Assembly (NCBI RefSeq): GCF_003259335.1
Contig: NZ_QLLL01000006.1
Span: 434,001-498,000, forward strand
DNA from: Chitinophaga skermanii
Lineage (GTDB): Bacteria; Bacteroidota; Bacteroidia; Chitinophagales; Chitinophagaceae
Reading direction: 5' to 3'
DNA length: 64,000 bases
Shown: positions 25,624 to 33,275 of the stretch, piece after piece
Numbering within the stretch: position 1 is the stretch's first letter
Layout: each line of letters begins with the position of its first letter
Translations under genes and position numbers: made by a program
The notes under the pieces: model-generated
The model's input: the letters and a program-made list of their open reading frames with translations, nothing else
Told to the model about the DNA's origin: nothing
Database searches by the model: none

Positions 25624-27303
25624 ATGAAAAGCCTACGCCAACATACCTTATTGCTGGTTTTACTGTTCTTTTCAGCCGTCGCGATCATAAAAGCATCGCA
25701 ATTGCCTTTTGAGAACAGCTATGCCCCTACCCCCTTCAGTTACAATACCACCTGTATTAATGATTCCGTGTTCTTCCATATTAATGCTGATACGACTTTA
25801 ATCGATTCTGTATTGTGGACATTCGGCGATCCTGGTACTGGTCATTACGATACGTCGCGGAGTATGCGCAAACCATGGCATATTTACACGGTGGCAGGCA
25901 CTTATACCGTTACTCTCACGGTTTTTGCGAATAATACCAGCGAGGCCAATGTGCAATTCATAAGATTCGTGGTACCTACAGCGTCTCCATTCGGCGAAGA
26001 CACTACTTTGTGTGTGGATTCCACACTTACACTGCGCGGGCCGGTTATTCCCGGGGCAGCGTATTTATGGCAAGATAGTAGTACGTTAGATTCCTTCGTA
26101 GTAAGTCAAGAAGGTACTTATAAGCTGAGTATTGATGGTTGCGCTATTAAAGATTCTATCAACGTTTTCTATACCCCCATGCCTACCATTGCACTGGGCC
26201 GAGATGTAAACCTCTGCGTTGGCGAGATTATCCAATTGGATGCCACCGCTCAAAATACTACCTACCGTTGGAACACAGGCGAAACCACGCCTACAATTGA
26301 TGTGACTACTACAGGAGATTATTGGGTAGAAGCCAATGCACAGGGCTGCGGTTTATTTTATGATACTATTCATGTTAACTTCACTGGTACTCCTTACGCC
26401 TTCAATGCAGGAACCGACTCGTTGCTTTGTGCTGGCGAAACTATTGTACTAGATGTGCAGCAACCTACAGCTACAGCTTACCGCTGGAGTACCGGGGCCA
26501 CAACGCCTGCTATTAATGTGAATAGAAGTGGAGATTACTGGGTATTTGTAACAATTAATGGTATTTGCGATGTGCTTGATACAGTGCGGGTTCGTTATAA
26601 CTCTTTGCGAGATGTGAATTTAGGAAATGATACAACCTTGTGTACAGGGAATTTCTTGGTATTAACGGCCGATTATGGTCAAGGTAGTTATCTATGGCAA
26701 GATGGTTCTAAGCAGGCTACTTTTTATGTTGACTCGCCCGGGATTTATTATGTGCATGCACAAATTGGTCGTTGTGAATCGACCGACAGTATACAAGTTA
26801 GCTATGAAGATACGCTACGTATAAACCTCGGTTTGGATACGATGATGTGTAGCAATGAAACGCTTATTCTCTACCCTAATGGCGCCGGTTCGTCGTATAA
26901 ATGGCAAGATAGTACGAGTAGGCCTAGCTTTGTAGTTACGCAACCCGGCTATTACGCCTTGGTGGCAACGAATACTTGTGGTCGTGCTACGGATTCCATT
27001 TATGTAGACTTTAAGGAATGTGGTTGTAGAATGTACTTCCCTACGGCTTTTACACCTAATGGAGATGGTATAAACGATGCCTTCCGGCCACGGTTTAATT
27101 GCGCTTTGGGATATTACAGGTTAAGTATTTTTGATCGTTGGGGCAAACTGTTCTTTTATACAACTGATCCCGGTGTAGGATGGAATGGTAAATTTGGTAC
27201 CGATCCTGCTCCTGTGGGTGCTTATACGTGGATGGTACAATATGGAGATGCTATTAATAACAAGGTGTATCAACAATCGGGCTCGATCACTTTAATTCGT
27301 TAG
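25624..27303 (+). CDS. Type IX-secreted PKD-domain protein with gliding-motility C-terminal domain
   Basis: A 559-residue surface or secreted protein. It has a signal peptide (about 1-25) and a PKD-like domain near the N-terminus (DSVLWTFGDPGTGHYD through GTYTVTLTVF). Four or more repeats of about 85 residues follow, each with LG-x-D-x-x-LC or similar and YxWxxGxTTPxIxVxxxGDYWV (for example TYRWNTGETTPTIDV and AYRWSTGATTPAINV). The last 95 residues are a type-B T9SS sorting domain: CRMYFPTAFTPNGDGINDAF and LSIFDRWGKLFF. The organism therefore has type IX secretion. Its stop overlaps that of the convergent next gene. Confidence 0.9.
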   Translation: MKSLRQHTLLLVLLFFSAVAIIKASQLPFENSYAPTPFSYNTTCINDSVFFHINADTTLIDSVLWTFGDPGTGHYDTSRSMRKPWHIYTVAGTYTVTLTVFANNTSEANVQFIRFVVPTASPFGEDTTLCVDSTLTLRGPVIPGAAYLWQDSSTLDSFVVSQEGTYKLSIDGCAIKDSINVFYTPMPTIALGRDVNLCVGEIIQLDATAQNTTYRWNTGETTPTIDVTTTGDYWVEANAQGCGLFYDTIHVNFTGTPYAFNAGTDSLLCAGETIVLDVQQPTATAYRWSTGATTPAINVNRSGDYWVFVTINGICDVLDTVRVRYNSLRDVNLGNDTTLCTGNFLVLTADYGQGSYLWQDGSKQATFYVDSPGIYYVHAQIGRCESTDSIQVSYEDTLRINLGLDTMMCSNETLILYPNGAGSSYKWQDSTSRPSFVVTQPGYYALVATNTCGRATDSIYVDFKECGCRMYFPTAFTPNGDGINDAFRPRFNCALGYYRLSIFDRWGKLFFYTTDPGVGWNGKFGTDPAPVGAYTWMVQYGDAINNKVYQQSGSITLIR

Positions 27304-28019
27304 CGCTGCATATCGGGGGTGAATAGCTTATCATCTAAAGGGCGATTTAGTACAATGCCATGGATAATGAGTACTGCATGGTCGCCATCCGAATGTCGAT
27401 CGTATACATGGGGAAAATAAAATCCATCGACTTCTCTATACCCGCTAATTAATTCTTCAACAATACTGTATTTATTATCTGAAAACCCGGTATAGCGTTG
27501 CTTTATAACGAGATGGCTGTTTAAATCGATGTATTGGAATAACATATGTCCAGAGGGTAATACAATGCGTAGTTTATAGCAGGTAATGTTTTGCACTTTA
27601 TCGATGCCTAGGTAAGTGATCCTTTCTTTGTTATGCTTATAGTCGTAATATGGCCAGAAGCAATCCAGTTGTTCTTTAAAATCGAGCAAAGCAGCACCGA
27701 ATAGTGGACGCCAGCGGTTTGTATTCTCGATGGAATCTACGATCCAACCTTGCCCTGTATTAGCGTTATATATACGGGAAGTTTGTTTGTCTTGCACTTG
27801 CATATCTAAGCGGTATAGACCTGTATTTTTATAGAGCAGTTTCACGGATACTTCGCGGTTTGGGGTACTCATGGTACCAATTGCCACGAATGTTTCCACG
27901 CGTTCGAACATATCTTCTCCACCCCGTGCTGCCATGTTTAAAGCAATTATGCTATCTACAGATTGTGCTACGGTTATTTGTACGAACAGTAAACAAAAAA
28001 TGATCATCCAGGTGCGCAT
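27300..28019 (-). CDS. Exported hypothetical protein, LolA/LolB-like fold
   Basis: About 239 residues from the ATG at 28019 (MRTWMIIFCLLFVQITVAQ, signal peptide); an in-frame TTG lies 24 bases upstream. The mature part consists of beta-rich segments of the outer-membrane lipoprotein-sorting type (MAARGGEDMFERVETFVAIG, GLYRLDMQVQDKQTSRIYNANTGQGW, QYIDLNSHLVIKQRYTG). The fold assignment is by pattern only. Its TAA overlaps the TAG of the convergent upstream gene by three bases, leaving no intergenic space. Confidence 0.68.
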   Translation of the reverse strand: MRTWMIIFCLLFVQITVAQSVDSIIALNMAARGGEDMFERVETFVAIGTMSTPNREVSVKLLYKNTGLYRLDMQVQDKQTSRIYNANTGQGWIVDSIENTNRWRPLFGAALLDFKEQLDCFWPYYDYKHNKERITYLGIDKVQNITCYKLRIVLPSGHMLFQYIDLNSHLVIKQRYTGFSDNKYSIVEELISGYREVDGFYFPHVYDRHSDGDHAVLIIHGIVLNRPLDDKLFTPDMQR

Positions 28020-28092
28020 ATTCCAAGGATTGGTAGCTAGCAATATACGCTTCTAAGCTGTAGTTGTGTAGCAGCCTGGCTATAACGAGTAC

Positions 28093-29013
28093 CTAGGGAA
28101 CGAAATGATGAAATTTAGCGGTGAATTGAGCGGTTTCGCGCTTTTTGAAAGGAACATTCCATGTGCCGTCGTAGGTAATGAGCGCTGGTACGAGTAAATC
28201 GCCGGCATGGGTCATTTGTACGTCCATTTTCACATTAAAGTCAAACAACATAGTGCGATACGATAAAGAATATTCGCGGCCTACTATTTCAAAGGTTTCT
28301 TTATTAAAGTAAGTGACGAGCCTGTCGATCACCACCTCTCCTCTATCCATCCTGTTTAAGGTACTTTTGGCAATAGCGGAGAATACGTAACATTCGTTGC
28401 CGAGGTACTTTTGTTGCTTGATGCCGAAATCGTAATAATTCCTAACGGAAGGGTCGAAGATCGCTACTTTCTGTCCTACAATAGGCACACCTTGTATGGG
28501 CTTACCTGGATTGAAAATAAGTTGTTTCAGCTGCCCTTTGTGCTTTTCCATGCTGGATTTACCTTTTTGGGACAGGTTTTCATCGTCGCACACCGTACCT
28601 TTAGTAAAGAAGAGGTTGGCGTACAATTCGGCTGTATAGTAGTTGTAATTGCCTTTTTTCGTGTAGAAGTTGCCCGTAGTTTTCTCATTGATCACCTCCA
28701 TTCGTCTACAGCCTTTCTCCACGATTTGCTTAGTAGTGCTTTTGAGGCTGGCTTTTTCTTCAACGGTGCTTTTGTTGGTGATCTTAATATCATTCTCGGC
28801 GAGGAAACCTACTTGTCGTAGATGTTTGAACGCTTGGTAGAAGGTGGTATCTTCTTCTACTCTTTTAATAAAACCGTTAATATCAAAGCCAAAACGCTTG
28901 GCCTTAACGGTAAATTCGTCTAGGTTAACGATCATGCCCTTATAGCGGGCTGTATCTTGTGCAACAGTTTGTAGGCTTAAAATGCTAAAAAAAGCAAGTA
29001 AAATTTTTCTCAC
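28093..29013 (-). CDS. Exported hypothetical protein
   Basis: A 306-residue protein with a signal peptide (MRKILLAFFSILSLQTVAQ) and a GTG start codon. The region after the signal, GMIVNLDEFTVKAKRFGFDINGFIKRVEED, is the pattern seen in a Bacteroidota family of periplasmic proteins of unknown role, often annotated as hypothetical. No catalytic motif was recognised. It is co-directional with the anti-sigma gene 77 bases upstream and could belong to that operon's output, but nothing shows it. Confidence 0.68.
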   Translation of the reverse strand: MRKILLAFFSILSLQTVAQDTARYKGMIVNLDEFTVKAKRFGFDINGFIKRVEEDTTFYQAFKHLRQVGFLAENDIKITNKSTVEEKASLKSTTKQIVEKGCRRMEVINEKTTGNFYTKKGNYNYYTAELYANLFFTKGTVCDDENLSQKGKSSMEKHKGQLKQLIFNPGKPIQGVPIVGQKVAIFDPSVRNYYDFGIKQQKYLGNECYVFSAIAKSTLNRMDRGEVVIDRLVTYFNKETFEIVGREYSLSYRTMLFDFNVKMDVQMTHAGDLLVPALITYDGTWNVPFKKRETAQFTAKFHHFVP

Positions 29014-29090
29014 TAGGTAAAATTAAATACACAATGGAACTTAGCAAACACTAAGCCAAGTATAGTTATAATTTTCGAAAAAATGTAGGA

Positions 29091-29963
29091 TTAGCTCGCT
29101 TTTCCGGCGATATAGACTGGCATAGTCGGCTTTTCGCTGCCGCCTTTCTTTTCAAGTGTAACGGCAAATGCAACAACATCGTCGCCAAATGCTTTCATTT
29201 TTTGGAGGGATTTGGAGGCGTCGCCCATATCAAAAACACCTGCGTCGACAGGGTCTTTTTGTCCTTTTACGATGGCCCACAATTGGTATTGTTGCCCTGC
29301 TGGAGGTTCGGGCATGTTATCTACGGAGAGATAAACAGCTTTCTCTTTTGGATTGAAGAATACGGTAGCGAGGTATTCTGGGTGTTCTTTAATGGCGCTA
29401 GGCATTTTAACCTTTTGCATGGCTGGATTGCGCATAATGGCCATTGCTTCGTCCATTTCCGTCAACTTAGTTTGCATCACATCGTTATTCGCTTGGAGAG
29501 TGGATCCTTGTGCGAGTAAGGTTTGATACTTTTCGTTGATGTTTTGGTTATCGGTATATAACTTATAAATAGCTGCCGAGCACCCGATGATACCAACGAT
29601 GGCGGCGGCAGCTATGTATTTCCAAATATTCCGAGGGCGTGGTGCGTCCTCTTCGTATTGATGTTCTTGAATAGAGTAAATGCGTGCTTGTGGTGAATCA
29701 GCAACTACCGTAACAGTGTCGGTCGCAACGTTGTTTTCATCTTTATTGATAACGGCGAAGATGCGGTCTTTCACCACGGAAGGTGGTTGAATGGCGTACA
29801 TATTCACATAACGTTCCATATCCTGTTGACAAGCGTCAACAGCTTGTTTCACTTCAGGAAACTGCAACATATAGGCTTGGACCTCTTTCGATTCTTGCTC
29901 GGAAGTTAGGCCAGCTACATAGCTTTCTATGATGCCAGATGATATGTAACGATTGACGTCCAC
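29091..29963 (-). CDS. Anti-sigma factor with RskA C-terminal domain
   Basis: A 290-residue single-pass membrane protein. The N-terminal helical domain (about 1-75) resembles the sigma-binding domain but lacks a zinc-binding HxxxCxxC motif. A membrane helix lies at about 110-133 (IWKYIAAAAIVGIIGCSAAIY), followed by a short coiled coil (DNQNINEKYQTLLAQGSTL) and a periplasmic RskA domain (FNPKEKAVYLSVDNMPEPPAGQQYQLWAI). It starts with GTG five bases after the sigma factor gene, so they are co-transcribed and it is expected to sequester that sigma factor. Confidence 0.88.
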   Translation of the reverse strand: MDVNRYISSGIIESYVAGLTSEQESKEVQAYMLQFPEVKQAVDACQQDMERYVNMYAIQPPSVVKDRIFAVINKDENNVATDTVTVVADSPQARIYSIQEHQYEEDAPRPRNIWKYIAAAAIVGIIGCSAAIYKLYTDNQNINEKYQTLLAQGSTLQANNDVMQTKLTEMDEAMAIMRNPAMQKVKMPSAIKEHPEYLATVFFNPKEKAVYLSVDNMPEPPAGQQYQLWAIVKGQKDPVDAGVFDMGDASKSLQKMKAFGDDVVAFAVTLEKKGGSEKPTMPVYIAGKAS

Positions 29964-29968
29964 TTTGC

Positions 29969-30520
29969 TTACGAATTTTTTAAAATATTACGCAATTGAA
30001 TGATAGCGTTTCTCATTCTAGTTTTAACCGTACCGAGAGGAATATCAAGTATCTTGGCAATTTCTTCTTGTGTACAGCCCTTATAATAGGCTAAATCAAT
30101 TATGATGCGTTGTTCCTTGTTAAGTTTATCCAACACTTTGGACAAACCGAGATGATCTACGGAAGGCTGAACGGTTAATTGGCTTGTATGATAATATACG
30201 TCATTTCCAATCTCTTGGATTTTCTGATCAAGCTTGTGGGCCTTCGATCGCAAGTTATCAATCGCGGTATTACGCGCAATATTCAACATCCAAGTAAAGA
30301 GCCGCCCTTTATCTACATCATAACGATCGATACCGCGCCATATTTTGATGAATACTTCTTGCAAAATATCGCTCGCTACATTCTCATCGTTAATTACTTT
30401 TAAAATAACACCGTACAAGGCAGGCGAATAGTGGTCATATAAATAGCCAAAGACTTGCTCGTCTTTATTCTTAAGACCCAGCACTAATTCAGCTTCATTA
30501 TATGTTGGAATTGATCCCAA
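29969..30520 (-). CDS. ECF RNA polymerase sigma factor (SigK-like)
   Basis: A 183-residue group-4 sigma-70 factor. Region 2 is visible at YDHYSPALYGVILKVINDENVASDILQEVFIKIWRGI (about 27-63) and LFTWMLNIARNTAIDNLRSK. Region 4 with its helix-turn-helix is CTQEEIAKILDIPLGTVKTRMRNAI (about 149-173). The start is a TTG at 30520; no ATG lies close by, so the exact start is uncertain. It pairs with the RskA-type anti-sigma factor directly downstream. The stress it responds to is unknown. Confidence 0.9.
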   Translation of the reverse strand: MGSIPTYNEAELVLGLKNKDEQVFGYLYDHYSPALYGVILKVINDENVASDILQEVFIKIWRGIDRYDVDKGRLFTWMLNIARNTAIDNLRSKAHKLDQKIQEIGNDVYYHTSQLTVQPSVDHLGLSKVLDKLNKEQRIIIDLAYYKGCTQEEIAKILDIPLGTVKTRMRNAIIQLRNILKNS

Positions 30521-30610
30521 TTTGAGGTGTCGGATGTTTAGGTTGAAACTTTATGATACCCTAAAATAAGGAAATAAATTACAATATAAAATATTTACTT
30601 ATTTATTTTT

Positions 30611-31189
30611 TTACTTCTTAAAAAGCATCTTATAATCAACTCTCACTTTTCCTTTAGAAATGTCGTCGAGTTTGCTTTTAATCATTCTTTTCTTCAAAGG
30701 TTTCAAGTGATCGATGAAAAGAACACCTTCCAGGTGGTCATATTCATGGAAAATAACACGGGCAGTAACACCGTGGAATGTTTTTTCGTGTTGTACGAAG
30801 TTCTCGTCTTGGTAACGGATGGTTACTTTTTCAGGACGGTAAACATCTTCACGGATTTTAGGGATGCTTAAGCAGCCTTCATTGTACGGCCAATCTTCAC
30901 CTTCAGTATCTACGATGTGCGCGTTGATGAATACTTGTTTGATACCTTCATCGCCTGGGTAATCATTCTTCTCGTCTTCTTCCAAGTTCTCGATGATTTG
31001 CTTGGTATCTACTACAAAAACACGGATGCCTTTATTGACTTGCGGCGCTGCAATACCTACACCATTTGAACCGTACATGGTTTCCCACATGTTCGCGATA
31101 AAAGTATCCAGGTTCGGGTAATTAGCGTCGATATCTACGGCAACTTCTCTTAAAACTGGGTTGCCATAAGCTACTATTGGTAAAATCAT
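30611..31189 (-). CDS. def: Peptide deformylase
   Basis: Removes the formyl group from nascent protein N-termini in the cytoplasm; metal-dependent. All three motifs are present: GVGIAAPQ, EGCLSIP (metal-binding cysteine) and HEYDHLEG (two metal-binding histidines and the catalytic glutamate). The length (192) is normal. It has its own exact TAnnTTTG box 52-59 bases upstream of the ATG, inside the short gap after ruvX, although it may also be read from the ruvX/ubiA operon. Confidence 0.96.
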   Translation of the reverse strand: MILPIVAYGNPVLREVAVDIDANYPNLDTFIANMWETMYGSNGVGIAAPQVNKGIRVFVVDTKQIIENLEEDEKNDYPGDEGIKQVFINAHIVDTEGEDWPYNEGCLSIPKIREDVYRPEKVTIRYQDENFVQHEKTFHGVTARVIFHEYDHLEGVLFIDHLKPLKKRMIKSKLDDISKGKVRVDYKMLFKK

Positions 31190-31240
31190 ATTCTATTATT
31201 TCACAGCCGGGGCTGCATTTTTATGCTTGGTATTAAACTG

Positions 31241-31248
31241 CAAATTTA
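31241..31248 (-). promoter_or_regulatory. -7 box upstream of def
   Basis: Minus strand TAAATTTG, exact TAnnTTTG, giving a leader of about 48 bases. No matching -33 TTTG was found. Confidence 0.5.
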
Positions 31249-31259
31249 GCCAAATTCAA

Positions 31260-31673
31260 TTAAAAGCTGTTTTGCAGGTATTCTTGCAGGAGAATGGTGG
31301 CACTAATTTCATCAACCAAACCTTTATCCTGCCTATCTTTCTTTTTCAAACCGCTATCGATCATGCTTTGGAACGCCATTTTACTGGTAAAACGTTCGTC
31401 GAGCTTCTTAACAGGGATATTGGGAAAGTTTTTTTGGAGCTGCTTGATGCATTGCTGTACTAAGGGCGTAGCATCGGTGGCTTCGCCTTTTAGGTTCTTC
31501 GGTTCCCCTATCAAGATCAATTCTACTTCTTCTGTAGCAAAATAGTTCTTCAAATACTTTATTAATTCATGGCTCGGCACCGTTGTAAGGCCGCTGGCGA
31601 TGATTTTTAACGGGTCTGTTACGGCTAAACCGGTACGTTTCCGCCCGTAATCTATTGCTATAATTCTTGCCAT
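31260..31673 (-). CDS. ruvX: RuvX/YqgF family putative pre-16S rRNA nuclease
   Basis: A 137-residue RNase H-like nuclease (also named YqgF) involved in the maturation of the 16S rRNA 5' end. The N-terminal IIAIDYGRKRTGLAVTD carries the first catalytic aspartate, LILIGEPKNLKGEATDATP the second acidic site, and KLDERFTSKMAFQSMIDSG the conserved DERxTS motif. It starts six bases after the prenyltransferase gene, so both are in one operon. Earlier annotations call it a Holliday junction resolvase. Confidence 0.93.
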   Translation of the reverse strand: MARIIAIDYGRKRTGLAVTDPLKIIASGLTTVPSHELIKYLKNYFATEEVELILIGEPKNLKGEATDATPLVQQCIKQLQKNFPNIPVKKLDERFTSKMAFQSMIDSGLKKKDRQDKGLVDEISATILLQEYLQNSF

Positions 31674-31679
31674 GAAAGT

Positions 31680-32603
31680 TTATTGGAATAATGAAGTAAG
31701 TGTTTCGGCAATCTCTGTTCTAAATATAAACATATCAGCGATAGCAAAAACAGCAAATACCACGCTGGCGATACCATTCGTGGTCATAAACGCGATATTT
31801 ACTTTACTAAGGTCGTTGGGTTTTACCAAGCGGTGCTGCGCGATCAACATGGCGATGAATACGGCTGCACCCATCCAGAATAACCACGAGAAATGGCCTA
31901 AAAACCCAATGGAAATCACTACAATGCCTGCTACTATGTGCAAACCTTCCGAGAACCTCAAAGCGCCGGCTTTCCCGAGCCAAGTAGGCACAGAATGGAG
32001 CTGCTGGGATTTATCGAATTCCTCGTCTTGCAATGCATAAATAATATCAAAACCACTTACCCAGCACAATACCAATACGCTTACTAACACCGGTAACAAG
32101 GCAAACTCACCCGTTACTGCCAAATAAGCACCAATAGGGGCTAGTGACAAACCTACGCCCAACACCATGTGGCAAAGCGCGGTAAAGCGTTTTGTATAGC
32201 TATATCCCAATACCACGATAAGGGCAATGGGCGATAAGAAGAAACAAATAGGATTAATGAAATACGTTGTAGCCATAAAAAGCACGCAGTTCACAATAAT
32301 GAAGAAAAGCGCGTTGCGAGGTGTTATAATACCGGCCGGGATTTCGCGTTTCGCCGTACGCGGGTTACGTTTGTCGAATTCCACATCTAACCAACGGTTA
32401 AATGCCATGGCTGCACTTCTTGCGAAAACCATACACAGCACTACCAGCACTAAAGTAAGCCAATGGAAACTATGCCCCGTTTTCAATACCGCCATAAAAA
32501 AACCAATCATAGCGAAAGGCATGGCAAATATGGTGTGACTAAATTTTACGAGCGACAAATAATTTTGTACCGTGTTCGAACTGGTTGGTGTCGACATAAT
32601 CAT
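31680..32603 (-). CDS. UbiA family polyprenyltransferase (4-hydroxybenzoate octaprenyltransferase-like)
   Basis: An integral membrane aromatic prenyltransferase (307 residues, eight or nine helices). The two aspartate motifs that bind prenyl diphosphate through magnesium are NRWLDVEFDKRNPRT and DIIYALQDEEFDKSQQLHSVP. Bacteroidota use menaquinone, so although the sequence is of the UbiA/MqnP type, the natural acceptor is more likely part of a futalosine-type menaquinone route (MqnP) than ubiquinone. That is an inference. Two possible ATG starts lie six bases apart. Confidence 0.88.
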   Translation of the reverse strand: MIMSTPTSSNTVQNYLSLVKFSHTIFAMPFAMIGFFMAVLKTGHSFHWLTLVLVVLCMVFARSAAMAFNRWLDVEFDKRNPRTAKREIPAGIITPRNALFFIIVNCVLFMATTYFINPICFFLSPIALIVVLGYSYTKRFTALCHMVLGVGLSLAPIGAYLAVTGEFALLPVLVSVLVLCWVSGFDIIYALQDEEFDKSQQLHSVPTWLGKAGALRFSEGLHIVAGIVVISIGFLGHFSWLFWMGAAVFIAMLIAQHRLVKPNDLSKVNIAFMTTNGIASVVFAVFAIADMFIFRTEIAETLTSLFQ

Positions 32604-32615
32604 AAGTGTCCTTAA

Positions 32616-33158
32616 TTATATTATAGAATCTTTTTTCCATTTGCTAAACACGTCCCATACAACAATACCTGTTGTTACTGAAATGTTTAGGGAGTGCTTC
32701 ATCCCAAGTTGCGGTATTTCTATGCAACCATCCACTACTTTCATCACTTCCCCATCTACGCCATCTACTTCATTTCCAAAAACCAAAGCCAAGGGCTTAT
32801 CTTTTGGCGGTTCGAAGGTATTTAACATTTGGCTATTCACCGCTTGTTCGATGGCTAATACTTGGTAACCTTCTGCCTGTAGCTGTTGAACGGCTTCTAC
32901 AGTAGTGTTAAAATATTGCCAATCAACGGATTCGGTAGCGCCGAGGGCCGTTTTATTAATATCGCGGTGCGGGGGAACGGGTGTAAAACCGCATAAAATG
33001 AGTCCTTGTATTAAAAAGGCATCGGCCGTTCTAAAAACGGATCCAACGTTGTGCATACTCCGAACATTATCGAGTACCAATACGAGCGGTGTTTTATCTG
33101 CTGCTTTGAATTCGGCCACCGATTTACGGCCTAATTCGTCCATACTTAATTTGCGCAT
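32616..33158 (-). CDS. TrmH/SpoU family RNA methyltransferase
   Basis: A SAM-dependent 2'-O-ribose methyltransferase of the SPOUT (knotted) fold, about 180 residues from the ATG at 33158; a TTG nine bases earlier is less likely. Motif 1 is LDNVRSMHNVGSVFRTADAF, motif 2 is ALVFGNEVDGV, and motif 3 is IEIPQLGMKHSLNISVTTGI. A tRNA or rRNA target cannot be decided. An exact TAnnTTTG box ends six bases before the ATG, so the message is nearly leaderless. It is divergent from mutS. Confidence 0.92.
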   Translation of the reverse strand: MRKLSMDELGRKSVAEFKAADKTPLVLVLDNVRSMHNVGSVFRTADAFLIQGLILCGFTPVPPHRDINKTALGATESVDWQYFNTTVEAVQQLQAEGYQVLAIEQAVNSQMLNTFEPPKDKPLALVFGNEVDGVDGEVMKVVDGCIEIPQLGMKHSLNISVTTGIVVWDVFSKWKKDSII

Positions 33159-33164
33159 ACGGTG

Positions 33165-33172
33165 CAAAGATA
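33165..33172 (-). promoter_or_regulatory. -7 box abutting the SpoU methyltransferase start
   Basis: Minus strand TATCTTTG, exact TAnnTTTG, with a predicted start about three bases before the ATG at 33158. Confidence 0.5.
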
Positions 33173-33263
33173 ATATATGAGGGAATATTCGAAGTCATTA
33201 TCCTGTAAAGCCCATCCCCCGGCCTATTTTATCCACACCCCGCCGCCAAATTCTCTTTCGTAT

Positions 33264-33271
33264 TATATTTG
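33264..33271 (+). promoter_or_regulatory. -7 box abutting the mutS start
   Basis: TATATTTG, exact TAnnTTTG, ending four bases before the ATG at 33276. It implies a leaderless mutS mRNA and rules against translation from the in-frame ATG at 33177. Confidence 0.55.
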
Positions 33272-33275
33272 CCGA

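Noticed and set aside
33177-33275. 33-codon N-terminal extension of mutS from the ATG at 33177.
   Set aside because: The extension is unlike MutS and lies upstream of an exact -7 box at 33264-33271; the ATG at 33276 gives the normal N-terminus.
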